Made by a program: the position numbers and the translations under genes. The notes under the pieces were generated by a model. That model saw only the letters and a list, made by a program, of their open reading frames with translations. It was not told the DNA's origin and ran no database searches. A stretch of 64,000 nt of DNA from Begonia masoniana (taxonomy: Eukaryota > Streptophyta > Magnoliopsida > Cucurbitales > Begoniaceae), in the NCBI GenBank assembly GCA_022432975.1, contig CM039503.1, positions 43,477,869 to 43,541,868 of the forward strand, read 5' to 3'. Below are positions 1 through 12,058 of this stretch, in pieces (position 1 is the stretch's first letter; each line of letters opens with the position of its first letter).

Positions 1-875
1 ATAGAAACGTAGGAAGATTGTAAAGATAAAACATTTTAGGATGTTTGGTTCTGGCTAGTTGATAGATAAATGTTTTGATGTTTTGGAAATCGTTTTCTGT
101 TAAACAGGTGGAAATCGTTTTCTGTTAAACAGGTGGAAATGTTTGGTTTTTAAACAGATCCACAAAGTTTGTTTTCACGAAAGTTTATTTTGTTTTTAAA
201 CACGTTCTAGGATATGTTTTGGGTCGTTTAATTGGTGGTTGATGAAATGAGAAACGAGTAGAATTACGAATGATGATATGTAGAAGTGTTTTTATTGGTT
301 TAATTGGTGTTAGAGGTAAGTTAAAGGAAGAAGGAAATGTAGATGTATTGAAGTGGGTGTGTGCAGGGGATGAGAAAACAATGGAGGAATGCTCTCTGGA
401 ATTCTCGAATTCCAGAGACCATGCAGGGAGAAAATAAAGGAGGCAATTCTCTGGAAGAAAGTCCAGAGAGTGTGCCGATCGATCGCCACAAAAGGCGATC
501 GATCGGCAGCTGATGATCGCCCAAAGATTTGGGCGATCGATCGCCCCTCAATTTTTACAATGGGCGATCGATCGCCTGCCAAAGGGGCGATCGATCGCTG
601 GACAAATGTCCCTTATGCCCTTATGCCCTCTAGTGTTTGGCCGATTCTTTTAATTGTTTTATATAATGATTTTAAGCTTTATTTCAATTGTTTTATAATT
701 TGTTTTAAGTTTTATTTAAATGGTTTAAAAACATAGACTTCAACGATTTCGATTTTAAAAGTTTTAATTCCGCACAAATGTTATGAAACTTATGAAATTT
801 ATAAAGTTTAAAAAATAATAATAATAATAATAATAATAATACGGTAAAATTAGAATACGGGTAAGGGTCGTTACA
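1..875 (+). mobile_element. D-type LTR, 3' portion (element continues left of window)
   Basis: The stretch ends in GTCGTTACA at 875, where sequence of a different LTR type (A) begins. It resembles the last ~900 bp of the complete D-type solo LTR at 39,576-42,175: a shared 'ttaggatgtttggt' block, a cluster of CTCTGGAATTC palindromes, then GCGATCGATCGC palindromes, then a T-rich tail. The 5 bp after the end are TAGAG; the matching left duplication would lie outside the window. It could be a solo LTR or the 3' LTR of a full element. No coding sequence is seen. Confidence 0.75.
388..605. repeat. Cluster of short palindromes (hairpin-forming)
   Basis: Palindromic blocks lie close together: CTCTGGAATTC...GAATTCCAGAG, TCTCTGG...CCAGAGAG, and five or more GCGATCGATCGC-type blocks pairing across loops of 5-20 nt. 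The same architecture with a different sequence occurs in the D solo LTR at about 41,576-41,945. Short reading frames crossing this block look accidental. Confidence 0.8.
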
Positions 876-1674
876 TAGAGTCTCTTTTTGGTCTATCAGT
901 AGAAGTTGGGTGTTTTGTCTGTCGGCAGATGTTGGAGGATTGAATCATCCGACTGACGTCATCGGAAGATGTCTTCAGTAGAAGTCATCGGAAGATGTAA
1001 GCAGTAAGTTTGTCGTTTTGTGATCGGTGTGAGTTAGATGAACGAATCATCCGGCTTACGTCATCGGTAGAAGTGTATAATAAGTTTGTCTTTTTGTGAT
1101 CGGTGTGAGTTAGATGAATGAATCATCCGGCTTACGTCATCGGTAGAAGTGTATAATAAGCTCGTCGTTTTGTGATCGGTGTGAGTTAGATGAATGAATC
1201 ATCCGGCTTACGTCATCGGTAGAAGTGTATAATAAGTTTGTCGTTTTGTGATCGGTGTGAGTTAGATGAATGAATCATCCGGCTTACGTCATCAGTAGAA
1301 GAGTACAATAAGCTTGTCGTTTTGTGATCGGTGGAAGCCTTCAGTTTCTGTTTCCACCCCCTTTTCGTTGACTTTGTTTATCGGTAGATGCGTTTGACTC
1401 TTACGAATTTTCAAGTTTTCACGCTTAAGTCTTGATCTCTTTTGGCCGAATTATTTCTTAATATTTTAACCGATTATTCAAACACTGTTTCATAGTTCTG
1501 CTTAATTCTGTTTTGCTCAAAAGAATTTCCGCTGCAAGATTTTAAATGTTTTTGAGATTTTAGAAAAATGCCAAATTTTGACTTTCGAGCGAAGTTTTAA
1601 ATTTGGTCCAAAATTTCTCAGTTACGTTCGGATTATGTGTAACGAACTGGGTTCAGAGGACTCGAGGGGTTACA
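876..1674 (+). mobile_element. A1 Tekay-like element: 3' part of its 5' LTR
   Basis: Matches the last ~800 bp of the A-type solo LTR at 56,135-58,406 in sense orientation, including the shared block around 'tttccgctgcaag' and the end GAGGGGTTACA. It is followed at once by a tRNA-Met-type primer binding site and a gag start, so this is the 5' LTR of a plus-strand element. Its first part is displaced by the D-type LTR at 1-875. Confidence 0.85.
1021..1324 (+). repeat. 76-bp tandem repeat, 4 copies
   Basis: The block starting 'tgatcggtgtgagttagatg' recurs at 1021, 1097, 1173, 1249 and (partly) 1325, a constant 76-bp period. Each unit carries 'atcatccggcttacgtcatcggtagaag'-like sequence, a relative of the TGACGTCA-containing repeats in the other LTRs. 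It sits in the transcribed 3' half of the LTR. Confidence 0.9.
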
Positions 1675-1677
1675 GTA

Positions 1678-1690
1678 TGGTATCAGAGAC
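1678..1690 (+). other. Primer binding site (tRNA-Met type) of element A1
   Basis: TGGTATCAGAGAC lies three bases after the LTR end at 1674. It is close to the plant initiator-Met tRNA 3'-end complement used by many Gypsy chromoviruses, and fixes the plus orientation of A1. Confidence 0.85.
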
Positions 1691-1828
1691 ATTCAGTTAA
1701 ACCGTTTAAAAGATTACTCATCAGTGCCGATCGTCGCATGGGAGCACTCCAACAACTTTAAGTGTTTATGTTAACCTTAGTTATTAGATGTCTATGAGAG
1801 TAGTTAACCTTGAACAGAAGTATAGAAA

Positions 1829-1982
1829 ATGGCTAGACGACCAGGAAGACCAAGAGTACCAAGAGAGATGCCCAACTTAAAAGCTGAGGAAGATCCTAGC
1901 GTGATTAGGAATCTGACAGATCTGGTGCGTCAGTAGTCTGATCAGTTAGGTGTGCTGTTGAACCGAGAGGTACAAGGAAGTG
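1829..1982 (+). pseudogene. A1 gag, N-terminal fragment (interrupted)
   Basis: The ATG at 1829 opens a frame beginning MARRPGRPRVPREMPNL, nearly the same as the gag start of the A2 element at 28,695. An in-frame TAG stands at 1934-1936, where the A2 copy reads through. The coding sequence breaks off at AAGTG (1978-1982), the left target duplication of the inserted B element, and resumes after the second AAGTG at 13,916-13,920. Gag would form the virus-like particle of the retrotransposon. This copy is dead. Confidence 0.85.
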
Positions 1983-3682
1983 TGTAACGACCCCGGAGGG
2001 ATCGTCACATAATCCGTATCTTTCTTAATCATTTAATTCTTATTACTCACACTTTATTCATTATTGGTAATATATTTTTTTTAAAACATAACTTAGCTCA
2101 AGATGTCATGCGCGATTCACTAGGCATCACTCAGCAAAGAAATACATTACACATCTGCCGGCGGGCAGTGCAATGTGTATCAGCTGATGAAGAGAAACTT
2201 AAACCCTTAGACTGCATCTACCGATAGAAGAATAAATCACATCTACCGGTCACTACATGACAAAACAATATTTATATCATCCGGTAACTTAAATGCACTT
2301 CATATGCCGGTCGCTAGACGACAAAACTATACTTACATCTTCCGATAGCTTAAACACTCTACATCTACCGGTCACTGGACAATGAAATATCACTTACATC
2401 ATCCGGTAACTTAAATGCACTTCATCTGCCGGTCGCTAGACGACAAAACTATACGTACATCTTCCGATAGCTTAAACACTCTACATCTACCGGTCACTGG
2501 ACAATGAAATATCACTTACATCATCCGGTAACTTAAATGCACTTTATCTACCGGTCGCTAGACGACAAAACTATACTTACATCTTCCGATAGCTTAAACA
2601 CTCTACATCTACCGGTCACTGGACAATGAAATATCACTTACATCATCCAGTAACTTAAATGCACTTCATCTGCCGGTCGCTAGACGACAAAACTATACCT
2701 ACATCTTCCGATAGACACATCCTTCACTGACTTCAACCTTCAATGGCATAACATTCATACTAATGAAAATCAGTAACTCATCAAGAATTCATATAGCGGA
2801 AGACTTAAGCAAACAGACCATCCAACTATTCTTAAAATTATTTCCAGATTCAGTGATCAACAGACAACTTCAACAGAGGACTCAATGTTAGAAAGAAATA
2901 GACTCGTCCTCCTTAATCTATTATATTCATTATCATAACTAAAACCATAAGAAAAACATTAACCAGGGGTCTCATTTTCCATCCAGCCACAGAAATTGCA
3001 CCCTGATCACCTTCCAGCAACCAAGCTCAGACATCTTCATAAACTTTGGGATCCTCACCTGAAATCTCGTCACCTACATCATAAGGTTTAAACTATAAGC
3101 CTAATGCTTAGTAAGGAATGCAATATTAACAAGTATGCATGAATGCTCAGTTGAGAAACAAATGCTCATGAATCTTTTCTTATTCGTAATTATACACAAA
3201 ATCTCCATTCTTATTCATCATTCATATTCATCAATCATATTCATCATTCATATTCATCATTTATATTCATCATTCGTATTCATCAATCATATTCCTCGTT
3301 CATGTTGTGTGGATTAAGAGAGGATTTGTGCCGGTAAAGGGGATTGACAGTGAGAGTGTACATAATCCATTGCGGGTCGTAATCATGGTCCTTCCTTTTG
3401 GACAGTGACATACGTCAAACCGCCCCCAACCCTCACTTAATTCACGTTGCATAAGATTTACTTCATTATCTTACTTTATTCATGAGAAAACCATGCTCTT
3501 AAAATATTTTCATATGCATAAAATAGTTATGATGCATGTACATGGAAATTCTTAAATCATCAAGCTACAGAACAGAGCACTATCCAACATGAAACCTTAC
3601 CATTGAACTAATCATCAACATAAATGCTAGTCAGTAACATAAGGAACTACTAATCATCGTATGAGTTTCTACCTAGCATCCT
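1983..3682 (-). mobile_element. Outer B-type LTR, left fragment
   Basis: Begins TGTAACGACCCC directly after the duplication AAGTG and matches the B solo LTR at 52,229-55,689, including the block around 'gtgtggattaagagaggattt' and the conserved 'ataagcctaatgcttagtaagg' motif. The match ends at 'ctagcatcctt', where sequence of the younger inner B element begins with only a TT overlap. About 290 bp of the outer LTR, as judged from the other copy, are missing at this junction. The rest of the outer LTR is at 13,459-13,915. Confidence 0.85.
2218..2715 (-). repeat. 122-bp tandem repeat in B LTR, ~4 copies
   Basis: The unit 'catctaccggtcactggacaat' recurs at 2362, 2484 and 2606 (122-bp spacing), with a partial diverged copy on each side. 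Each unit has three sub-blocks with CATCTACCG, CATCATCCGG and CATCTTCCG cores. Confidence 0.85.
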
Positions 3683-4174
3683 TTGACTTTTACTATTATC
3701 ATATTCAATTACTATCTCACAACAGACTTTCACATTTTACATATATTTTTTTTTTTGGGTAATAGAGACGCAGAACCATTAAGGAAAAACGAACCCTCTC
3801 GTGCCCGACTTCCCATACCTCATCGGCTCAACTTTCACAGAGTCAAGCGACTAGACTCGGTCATTGGCTTCTTGACAATTTCGGGAAAAGAGGAGGTGCC
3901 CTCAATCCTCTTAACATAATACCACTCGGGTTTGCATGGGTTGCATGCGTTGACAACCCTCAAAAATTTAGTCGTCCGGTCATCACGTGCATTACGCGTG
4001 ACTCGCTTAACATCACCTAAAAGGAGACATCTTCCGGTGCCTCGCGTGCTAAATAAAAACACCATCCGGTCACTAAATGACAAAAACACATTTTATATCT
4101 TCCGGTCGCTAAACGACAAAACACATTTTACATCTTCCGGTCGCTAAACGACAAAACACATTTTACATCTTCCG

Positions 4175-4537
4175 GTGACGTCATCCGGAAGATTGAACCA
4201 TCATACAACTATCCTTCGGCATCTGCTGATGACGTCAGCCGGAAGACTAAACCATCAAACAATTAACCTTCGGCATCTGCCGATGACGTCAACCGGAAGA
4301 CTAAACCAACAAACAACTACCCTTCGGCATCTGCCGATGACGTCAGCCGGAAGACTAAACCATCAAACAATTCACCTTCGGCATCTGCCGATGACGTCAA
4401 CCGGAAGACTAAACCAACAAACAACTACCCTTCGGCATCTGCCGATGACGTCAGCCGGAAGACTAAACCATCAAACAATTCACCTTCGGCATCTGCCGAT
4501 GACGTCAACCGGAAGATTGCCTCATCCAGCTTCCGTC
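4175..4537. repeat. 54-bp tandem repeat (TGACGTCA units), ~7 copies
   Basis: Units of 54 bp alternate between two variants, each holding GATGACGTCAnCCGGAAGA and CTTCGGCATCTGCCGAT. The period is divisible by three, so one frame stays open as an 18-residue repeat (MTSxGRLNxQTxxLRHLP). That frame is a consequence of the period, not a recognised protein. TGACGTCA is the palindromic core bound by plant bZIP factors. Confidence 0.9.
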
Positions 4538-4878
4538 CTACGGTAGAGAACACTAAATCATCAAATGACTCCTCCCAACATAAAGAAGACACAACTCATT
4601 CAAAATGCATATAGCGGAAGACTTAGGCAACAGATCATTTATAAATCTATATAATCATTCCCTGACTTAGTGATCCACTAAACAGTTTCAAAGCTCAACA
4701 TTTTAAATAACCTCATCCTACTTAAACTACCATATCCTTTAACATACTGTAACATAAGAGTTTTAACCAGGGGTCATAAATCGCCTCTCCAGTCCCGCAC
4801 TGTCACCTTGAGCATCCTCCAGCAACCAGCCTTAAGCATCCTCTTTGAACATAACATCCTCACCTGAACCTTCTTCAC

Positions 4879-5583
4879 CTACACCATAAGGTTTAACTAT
4901 AAGCCTAATGCTTAGTAAGGAATGCATGCTGACAGATATACATGAGTACACAATTTAAAGAGACATAATTCATAAACCATTCTTCATTCATGTTCATCTT
5001 TATCATTTACATAACATGTATTAAGGCAGGAGACGAGGGAGGAAGACAGGGGTACATAGTCATTTGCCTATCGCGGCAGTCGTACATAATCATTTGCCTA
5101 TCGCGGCAATCATGATTCATCACTCGGCCTCCCCAGTGGGAGAATTCGCGAGCCATACATATCATTACTCGGCCTCCCCCAGTGGGAGATTTCGCGAGTC
5201 ATACATATCATTAACTCGGCCTCCACCAGTGGGAGATTTCGCGAGTCACACATATCATTAACTCGGCCTCCACCAGTGGGAGAATTCGCGAGTCATACAT
5301 AACGTAGTCTTTTCCCCGTTCTGCACTTAATCATGGTTACATATACATTTCATGTTCTCTACTTAATCATAGACGTGGGACACAGTGCATAGACATAAAG
5401 TTCATAAAGAGAAGTCATATCATAAGGACAAGTAAAACATCCTGTAACTTTACATTTACTTACTCAACTTCTTCATATTGTGGAAATAACAAATCATAGT
5501 CAATAAGCTAACATCTCAGTGATTTCCTAATACCCTTGCGGTGTAGGGCCCTAGTGGCCGGAAATCTTAATACATTCACTTAC
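4879..5583 (-). promoter_or_regulatory. Candidate 5'-leader intron in B LTR (3' copy)
   Basis: On the minus strand a donor-like CCAG|GTAAGTG at 5,583 and an acceptor-like GGTGTAG|GTGAAG at 4,879 bound 705 nt. Just before the acceptor is the block CTTACTAAGCATTAGGCTTA, which is shared with the other LTR types and includes CTNAY-like branch-point candidates. The same pair is at 12,059-12,763. Splicing is inferred, not shown. Confidence 0.45.
5122..5307. repeat. 45-47-bp tandem repeat, 4 copies
   Basis: ACTCGGCCTCC...CCAGTGGGAGA.TTCGCGAGTC starts at 5122, 5167, 5214 and 5261. It lies inside the candidate leader intron of the LTR. Confidence 0.9.
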
Positions 5584-6278
5584 CTGGATTCCTTAGCAAT
5601 CCGAGTTTCTTTCCTTTAAACTTCTTCACCTAAAACATGTACATTACAGTAGTTAAAACAAAGTCCTAATAGTCCTAATCATAAACCATCATAGGATCTA
5701 ATAGCTAAAGTCATTCCGATTCCTCTGTTTGACACACTGCAGTCTGAAATCCGAAACTAGGTGGACAGGTTTTACCATTGATTAAATCCGAGTTGGTTAC
5801 TTAAAATGCTCAGAATCGATTCGGGATGACATTTCTACTCCCAGATTTTAAAAGTCATAAACTACTCGGCCACTGCTAAAAAAAATCCGAACTCAGTGCC
5901 GAGCTGAAAACAGAGCTCTATTTACTAATGAATGACTACATTGTCCATTTCATACCTCGGGTGTGGATTTGCAGAGAAGAGCAAGCTCGAACCAGCCGTC
6001 GGTAAGGGGAAGTTCTGGTAGCTGAGAGCAAGAACTTGGGAAAGAAGGAATCGCCGAGAGGGAATGTCGGCTACAGTGGTAATAAATGAGGTTTAAGGTT
6101 TCCATTTCCTATTTATACTAAATCCATCGATTTTAATTACAAAACTGCCACCCAACCTAGTTTTACTCAACTTGTAATAAATTTGTCTTAACATTAAATT
6201 TTAAATCATAAGGGTTAAATAAGAGGGTGACAATGAAAATGGTCAGAAAATCACCTGGCCGAAATGTCGGGTGTTACA

Positions 6279-6291
6279 TCCACCCCTCCTT
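6279..6291 (-). other. Polypurine tract of inner B element
   Basis: On the minus strand AAGGAGGGGTGGA abuts the 3' LTR start TGTAACACCC. This is the usual position for plus-strand DNA priming. Confidence 0.85.
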
Positions 6292-6319
6292 AAACAAAAT
6301 TTTCGTCCTCGAAAATTGC

Positions 6320-9300
6320 TCAAGCAAATAACTTAGGATATTTGTCCAACATCTCCTGCTGCCTTTCCCATGTGGCTTCTTCAATGCCGTGATTTGTCCA
6401 TAAAACTTTCACCAATGGGATCTCTTTGTTTCTCAGAGTCTTGACTGCATATTCCAAAATCTGTATTAGTTTCTCCTCATACTCCAGTGTCGGTTCTAAA
6501 CCAATATCCGATGGCTGGATGATTTGTATTGGATCACGCATGCACTTCCTTAACATTGACACATGGAAGACATTATGAACTTTATCCAATGATGGAGGCA
6601 GTTGCAGTCTATAAGCTGTACTCCCGACTTTCGCCAAGACAGGGAAGGGTCCAATAAATCTAGGATTAAGTTTTCCTTTCTTGCCAAATCTTAAGACTCC
6701 TTTAAATGGTGACACCTTTAAGAATACTTCATCTGCTACTGCAAACTCGAGTTCCCTTCTCCTTCGATCTGCATAACACTTCTGCCGGCTTTGTGCAGTC
6801 ACCATTCTTTTCCGAATAGTGGCAATCTTATCTGACATTTGCTGCAGAATATCAGGTCCAAGAAGTTTTGCTTCACCAACCTCGTCCCAGTAAAGGGGTG
6901 ACCTACATTTCCTTCCATACAGTGCTTCATAAGGTGCCATACCGATGGTGGACTGATAACTGTTATTGTAGGAAAACTCAACCAGAGGTAATTGTCTGCT
7001 CCAAGTTGTCTGAAAGTCAAGTACACATGCTCTCAACATATCTTCAAGTATTTGAATCGTCCTTTCTGATTGGCCATCGGTCTGTGGGTGAAAAGCTGTG
7101 CTGAAAGATAACTTTGTACCTAAAGTGCCTTGCAAACTTTTCCAGAATCGAGAGGTGAACCTGGGGTCACGGTCAGAGACAATGGATACTGGGATCCCAT
7201 GCAACCTAATAATTTCCTGAACATAAAGATCAGCAAATTGGTCCATCGTATAGGTGGTCCTTACAGGTAAGAAATGGGCTGATTTCGTCAGTCTATCCAC
7301 CACAACCCAAATACAATCATGCCCTTTAGTCGTCTTAGGTAGTCCTACTACGAAATCCATAGCTATGTGTTCCCACTTCCACTCGGGAATAGGCAACGGC
7401 TGAAGAGTACCTCCTGGACGTTGGTGTTCGGCTTTGACTTGTTGACATACTAAACAAGACTCTACATACTTAGCAACATCCCTTTTTAGGTTAGGCCACC
7501 AGTACTGTAACTTCAGGTCTCGGTACATCTTGGTGCAGCCAGGATGTACAGAAAAGGAAGAGGAGTGCGCCTCAGCCAAGATCAACTTACGCAATTCCAC
7601 ATCATTAGGAATGCACCACCGATTTCTAAACCTCAGGATCCCATCCTTGGAGAGACTGAACTCGGAGGTGGTGTCCTTCAACTTATCCATCATGCTGATA
7701 TTTTCCACTGAATCCTTCTGTTGTGCATCCTTGATCTTTTCCAAAATTGTTGGTTGAATAGTTAACTCAGCGAGCAAGACTGATAACTCTGGAACTATCT
7801 CCAAGTCAAATTTCTGAACTTCTGTTCTTAAGGGTATAGACATGGTTGAAACCACGGGCTGCATTGTTGTTGACATCCTACTCAACGCATCAGCTACAAA
7901 GTTAGCTTTCCCGGGGTGATACTTGATCTCAAAATCGTAGTCCTTGACAAATTCCAACCAACGTCTCTGTCTCATGTTCAACTCCCTCTGTGTGAAGAGG
8001 TACTAGTTTTGCTCGTAACCCTTTAGCTGCCTAGAAGCATACGCTATAACTTTACCCTCTTGCATCAGAACACAGCCTAAACCAACTTTAGACGCATCAC
8101 AGTAAACACTAAATTTTCCTTCTTCGATTGGGAGGGTCAATACAGGGGCTGTTGTTAACTTCAGTTTTAACGTCTGGAAGCTGTCTTCACAGGCTTCAGT
8201 CCAAGAATACTTAATGTCCTTCTTTGTCAAACTCGTCAGGGGTTTAGCTATCATAGAAAATCCCTTGATGAACTTCCTGTAATAGCCTGCCAACCCAAGG
8301 AAGATGCGGACTTCGCTGGCATTCTTAGGTTGAGGCCAATCCTTTACTGCCTGAATTTTGGTCGGGTCCACAGATATGCCATTAGCAGAAACTACATGGC
8401 CAAGGAAATTAACCTTATCTAACCAAAACTCACACTTAGACAGCTTGGCGTAAAGTTGATGCTCCTTCAATGTCGTCAAAACTACCTTCAAGTGTTCCTC
8501 ATGGTCAGCCACAGTTCGGGAGTATATCAAGATATCATCTATGAATACAATCACAAACTTATCCAAATACTCACGAAACACACGGTTCATTAAATCCATG
8601 AAAGCTGCAGGGGCGTTTGTCAACCCAAACGACATGACTAAGAATTCATAATGTCCATAGCGGGTTCTGAAGGCTGTCTTTGGTATATCTCCTTCTTTAA
8701 CCTTCAGTTGGTAATAACCCGAACGTAAATCTATCTTTGAAAATACCTTAGCTCCTTGCAATTGGTCAAACAAATCATCAATCCCAGGTAAGGGGTACCT
8801 ATTCTTGATTATCAACTTATTTAGTTCCCTGTAGTCTATGCACATTCTAAGAGAACCATCTTTCTTCCTTACAAATAAGACTGGTGCACCCCAAGAAGAA
8901 CTACTGGGGCGAATAAATCCCTTGTCAACCAATTCCTGCAGTTGGACCTTCAATTCTTTCAACTCAACAGGTGCCATACGGTAAGGGTTCTTAGATATAG
9001 GTGATGCCTCAGGGTATGTATCAATTACAAACTCTATTTCTCTATCAGGTGGTATACCCGGTAAGTCATCCAAGAATGCTTCGGGAAACTCCCGGACTAT
9101 AGGAATATCCTGTAGCTAAATTTTATTCTTCACCGGGTCATCTATTACACTAGCCAGGTAGCTCTCACAACCGCCTCTCAGCATTCGGTATATTTCTAGT
9201 GAGGATATAATTGGTATCTTACTTATTTTAGGAATAGCTTGGAAGGAATAATGGTTATCATTTGGGGGTCTAAAATCAACTATTCCAGATCGACAACTTA

Positions 9301-10687
9301 TCGTGGCATGATGTCTAAATAACCAATCCATCCCTAATATCACTTCATACCCTTTTATGTCAATGACAATTAATTCCGCATAGAGATTCTTATTCCCTAA
9401 GGACACGACGTCACCCTTAACAATCCGCTCTGAATGTAGGGACTTCCCTGATGGCAACACAACACTATATAACCTTTCAGCTGATAAGGGTCCTATGCTA
9501 TGTTTGCATACAAACAAGGTTGATATAAACGAGTGTGTGGCCCCAGTATCTATGAGTGTATAAGCAGCAAAACCACAGATCATGACGGTACCTGATATGA
9601 CTGTATGCTGAACAGCTCCCTCATCTTCCATCAACGCATACACTCTGGGTACAACCCTTGCACGGTTAGGGTCTGGCGGCATGGGGCAATCTCTGACCAT
9701 GTGTCCGGTCTTATCACACCTGAAACACCGGCCAGAAAGCAGCTTGCACTCACCAGGGTGGTTCCTCTGACATGTAGGGCATAGAGGCGCCAGAGGTCTC
9801 TTTCCTTTTCCCTGGTCATCATTCTGGTTGAGGGGCCTCTTCATTCCATGCTGTTGTTGCTGTGGTCCCCTGTTCTGTCGTGGCTGCCAACCTTTGTTCT
9901 GACGTGGTGGCGGCTGAGCGTCCTTCATGAGTTTCTTTGGCTGTTCGCGCTGTGCATAAGCTGTCATTTCTGCCTCTTCTAGCTCCAAGGCCTTAGCCGT
10001 CACTTCACCATAAGGTACATTATGTATCCCGGCAGTCTTCACTTTCATGTACAGACTTGGCTTCAGTCCTTGAACAAACTGGTAAATCTTATCTTCCTCA
10101 TCCTCAATCATACGGGGAGCAAACCGTGATAAAGCATCAAATTCACATATATAATCCGTCACAGAGCCAGTTTGTCGTAGATTCATGAACTCCTTCTTCT
10201 TGTTGGCCCGAACAGTCCTATTGAAGTACTTGTCAAAGAAGGCAGTCTTGAACATCCCCCAGGTCATAGCTTCGGCATTAGCGGTGCTCTGGATCGAGTC
10301 CCACCAATGCCTTGCACTTAACTCCAAATGAAAGACAGCATAGGTGACCTTATCCCCTTCGTCAACCCTTGCATACTTAAACATGTCTTCAATCTTTCGG
10401 ATCCACTCCTCAGCATGAATAGGATCTGAAACATACCCATTAAACACCGGGGGTCGAAGCCGGTGAAAGCGCTCACCCCCATGATCATGAGTTGCGTTAG
10501 TACTGGAGTTGCCTTGTTCTTCTCTAGCTGTCATCAGTCGTTCTATCTGGTGAGATTGGCGCATGACCAACTCAGTCAACTGAGCAATAACATTGCTATC
10601 CTCATTGGTCTCTCTCTGTTGACCTCTAACCATCTTGGGATTCTTAGACAAATCATTACAGGCATAACTTAACTTAATGACATACAT
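6320..10687 (-). pseudogene. Inner B gag-pol polyprotein (two stops, RNase H deletion)
   Basis: One frame in three open segments: 10,687-9,116, 9,073-8,003 and 7,981-6,320. Segment 1 has a gag domain (ARHWWDSI region), a CCHC knuckle CFRCDKTGHMVRDC and a protease motif LIDTGATHSF. Segment 2 has reverse transcriptase with FIDDILIYS and the start of RNase H ([10 protein letters not shown]). Segment 3 has integrase with an HHCC part (SVHPGCTKMYRDL...CLVCQQVK), DDE residues (VSDRD, DGQSERT) and a C-terminal chromodomain-like end (LVKVLWTNH...EEATWE), typical of Tekay/Del. TAG at 9,116-9,118 separates protease from RT. At 8,003 an in-frame deletion of roughly 40 codons removes the RNase H region with the second and third catalytic acids and creates a TAG. 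The start may be Met-1 (10,687) or MVRGQQRE at 10,633. The enzyme set cannot work in cis. Confidence 0.9.
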
Positions 10688-10779
10688 GAAATCATAAACA
10701 CTTACAGTTGCTGAGGTGTGCTCAAGTGACAGTCAGTGCTGGAAGGCAGTCTGCAGAATCGGTTTTAGAACCTGGTTTT

Positions 10780-10793
10780 GCTTTGATATCACA
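10780..10793 (-). other. Primer binding site of inner B element
   Basis: On the minus strand TGTGATATCAAAGC follows the 5' LTR end (GTCGTTACA) after two bases. It is a diverged tRNA-Met-type site (canonical TGGTATCAGAGC) and confirms the minus orientation. Confidence 0.75.
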
Positions 10794-11354
10794 ATTGTAA
10801 CGACCCCGGCCAGGAGCCGTCACGTATCCATATTCTTTCATTAACCATTTGCTTGACTTTTACTATTATCATATTCACTTACTATCTCACAACAGACTTT
10901 CACATTTTACATATATTTTTTTTTTTTGGTAATAGAGACGCAGAACCATTAAGGAAAAACGAACCCTCTCGTGCCCGACTTCCCATACCTCATCGGCTCA
11001 ACTTTCACAGAGTCGAGCGACTAGACTCGGTCATTGGCTTCTTGACAATTTCGAGAAAAGAGGAGGTGCCCTCAATCCTCTTAACATAATACCACTCGGG
11101 TTTGCATGGGTTGCATGCGTTGACAACCCTCAAAAATTTAGTCGTCCGGTCATCACGTGCATTACGCGTGACTCGCTTAACATCACCTAAAAGGAGACAT
11201 CTTCCGGTGGGCACGTGGGCCTCGCGTGCTAAATAAAAACACCATCCGGTCACTAAATGACAAAAACACATTTTATATCTTCCGGTCGCTAAACGACAAA
11301 ACACATTTTACATCTTCCGGTCGCTAAACGACAAAACACATTTTACATCTTCCG

Positions 11355-11717
11355 GTGACGTCATCCGGAAGATTGAACCATCATACAACTATCCTTCGGC
11401 ATCTGCTGATGACGTCAGCCGGAAGACTAAACCATCAAACAATTAACCTTCGGCATCTGCCGATGACGTCAACCGGAAGACTAAACCAACAAACAACTAC
11501 CCTTCGGCATCTGCCGATGACGTCAGCCGGAAGACTAAACCATCAAACAATTCACCTTCGGCATCTGCCGATGACGTCAACCGGAAGACTAAACCAACAA
11601 ACAACTACCCTTCGGCATCTGCCGATGACGTCAGCCGGAAGACTAAACCATCAAACAATTCACCTTCGGCATCTGCCGATGACGTCAACCGGAAGATTGC
11701 CTCATCCAGCTTCCGTC
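11355..11717. repeat. 54-bp tandem repeat (TGACGTCA units), 5' LTR copy
   Basis: Same array as at 4,175-4,537, with the same number and order of units in both LTRs. Copy number has not changed since insertion. Confidence 0.9.
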
Positions 11718-12058
11718 CTACGGTAGAGAACACTAAATCATCAAATGACTCCTCCCAACATAAAGAAGACACAACTCATTCAAAATGCATATAGCGGAAG
11801 ACTTAGGCAACAGATCATTTATAAATCTATATAATCATTCCCTGACTTAGTGATCCACTAAACAGTTTCAAAGCTCAACATTTTAAATAACCTCATCCTA
11901 CTTAAACTACCATATCCTTTAACATACTGTAACATAAGAGTTTTAACCAGGGGTCATAAATCGCCTCTCCAGTCCCGCACTGTCACCTTGAGCATCCTCC
12001 AGCAACCAGCCTTAAGCATCCTCTTTGAACATAACATCCTCACCTGAACCTTCTTCAC

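Larger units (their letters stand above)
3683..6278 (-). mobile_element. 3' LTR of inner B element (57 bp short)
   Basis: Near-identical to 10,853-13,458. It ends GTCGGGTGTTACA at 6,278. It contains a TATA-like TATTTATA (TATAAATA on the minus strand) at 6,110-6,117, the leader-intron candidate at 4,879-5,583, and two tandem arrays. Against the other LTR, 10 bp are absent in the CTTCCGGTG region near 4,038. Confidence 0.9.

Noticed and set aside
310..736. Overlapping short frames on both strands at 310-736
   Set aside because: They cross the GCGATCGATCGC palindromes of a D LTR, which keep frames open on both strands; no family signature.
4175..4510. CRISPR-like direct repeats
   Set aside because: Units are contiguous tandem copies without unique spacers, in a plant LTR.
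4175..4546. 123-residue frame of 18-residue repeats (also 11,355-11,726)
   Set aside because: The period is 54 bp (divisible by 3), so one frame stays open by arithmetic. It lies in LTR leader DNA and the same array is non-coding in sister LTRs.
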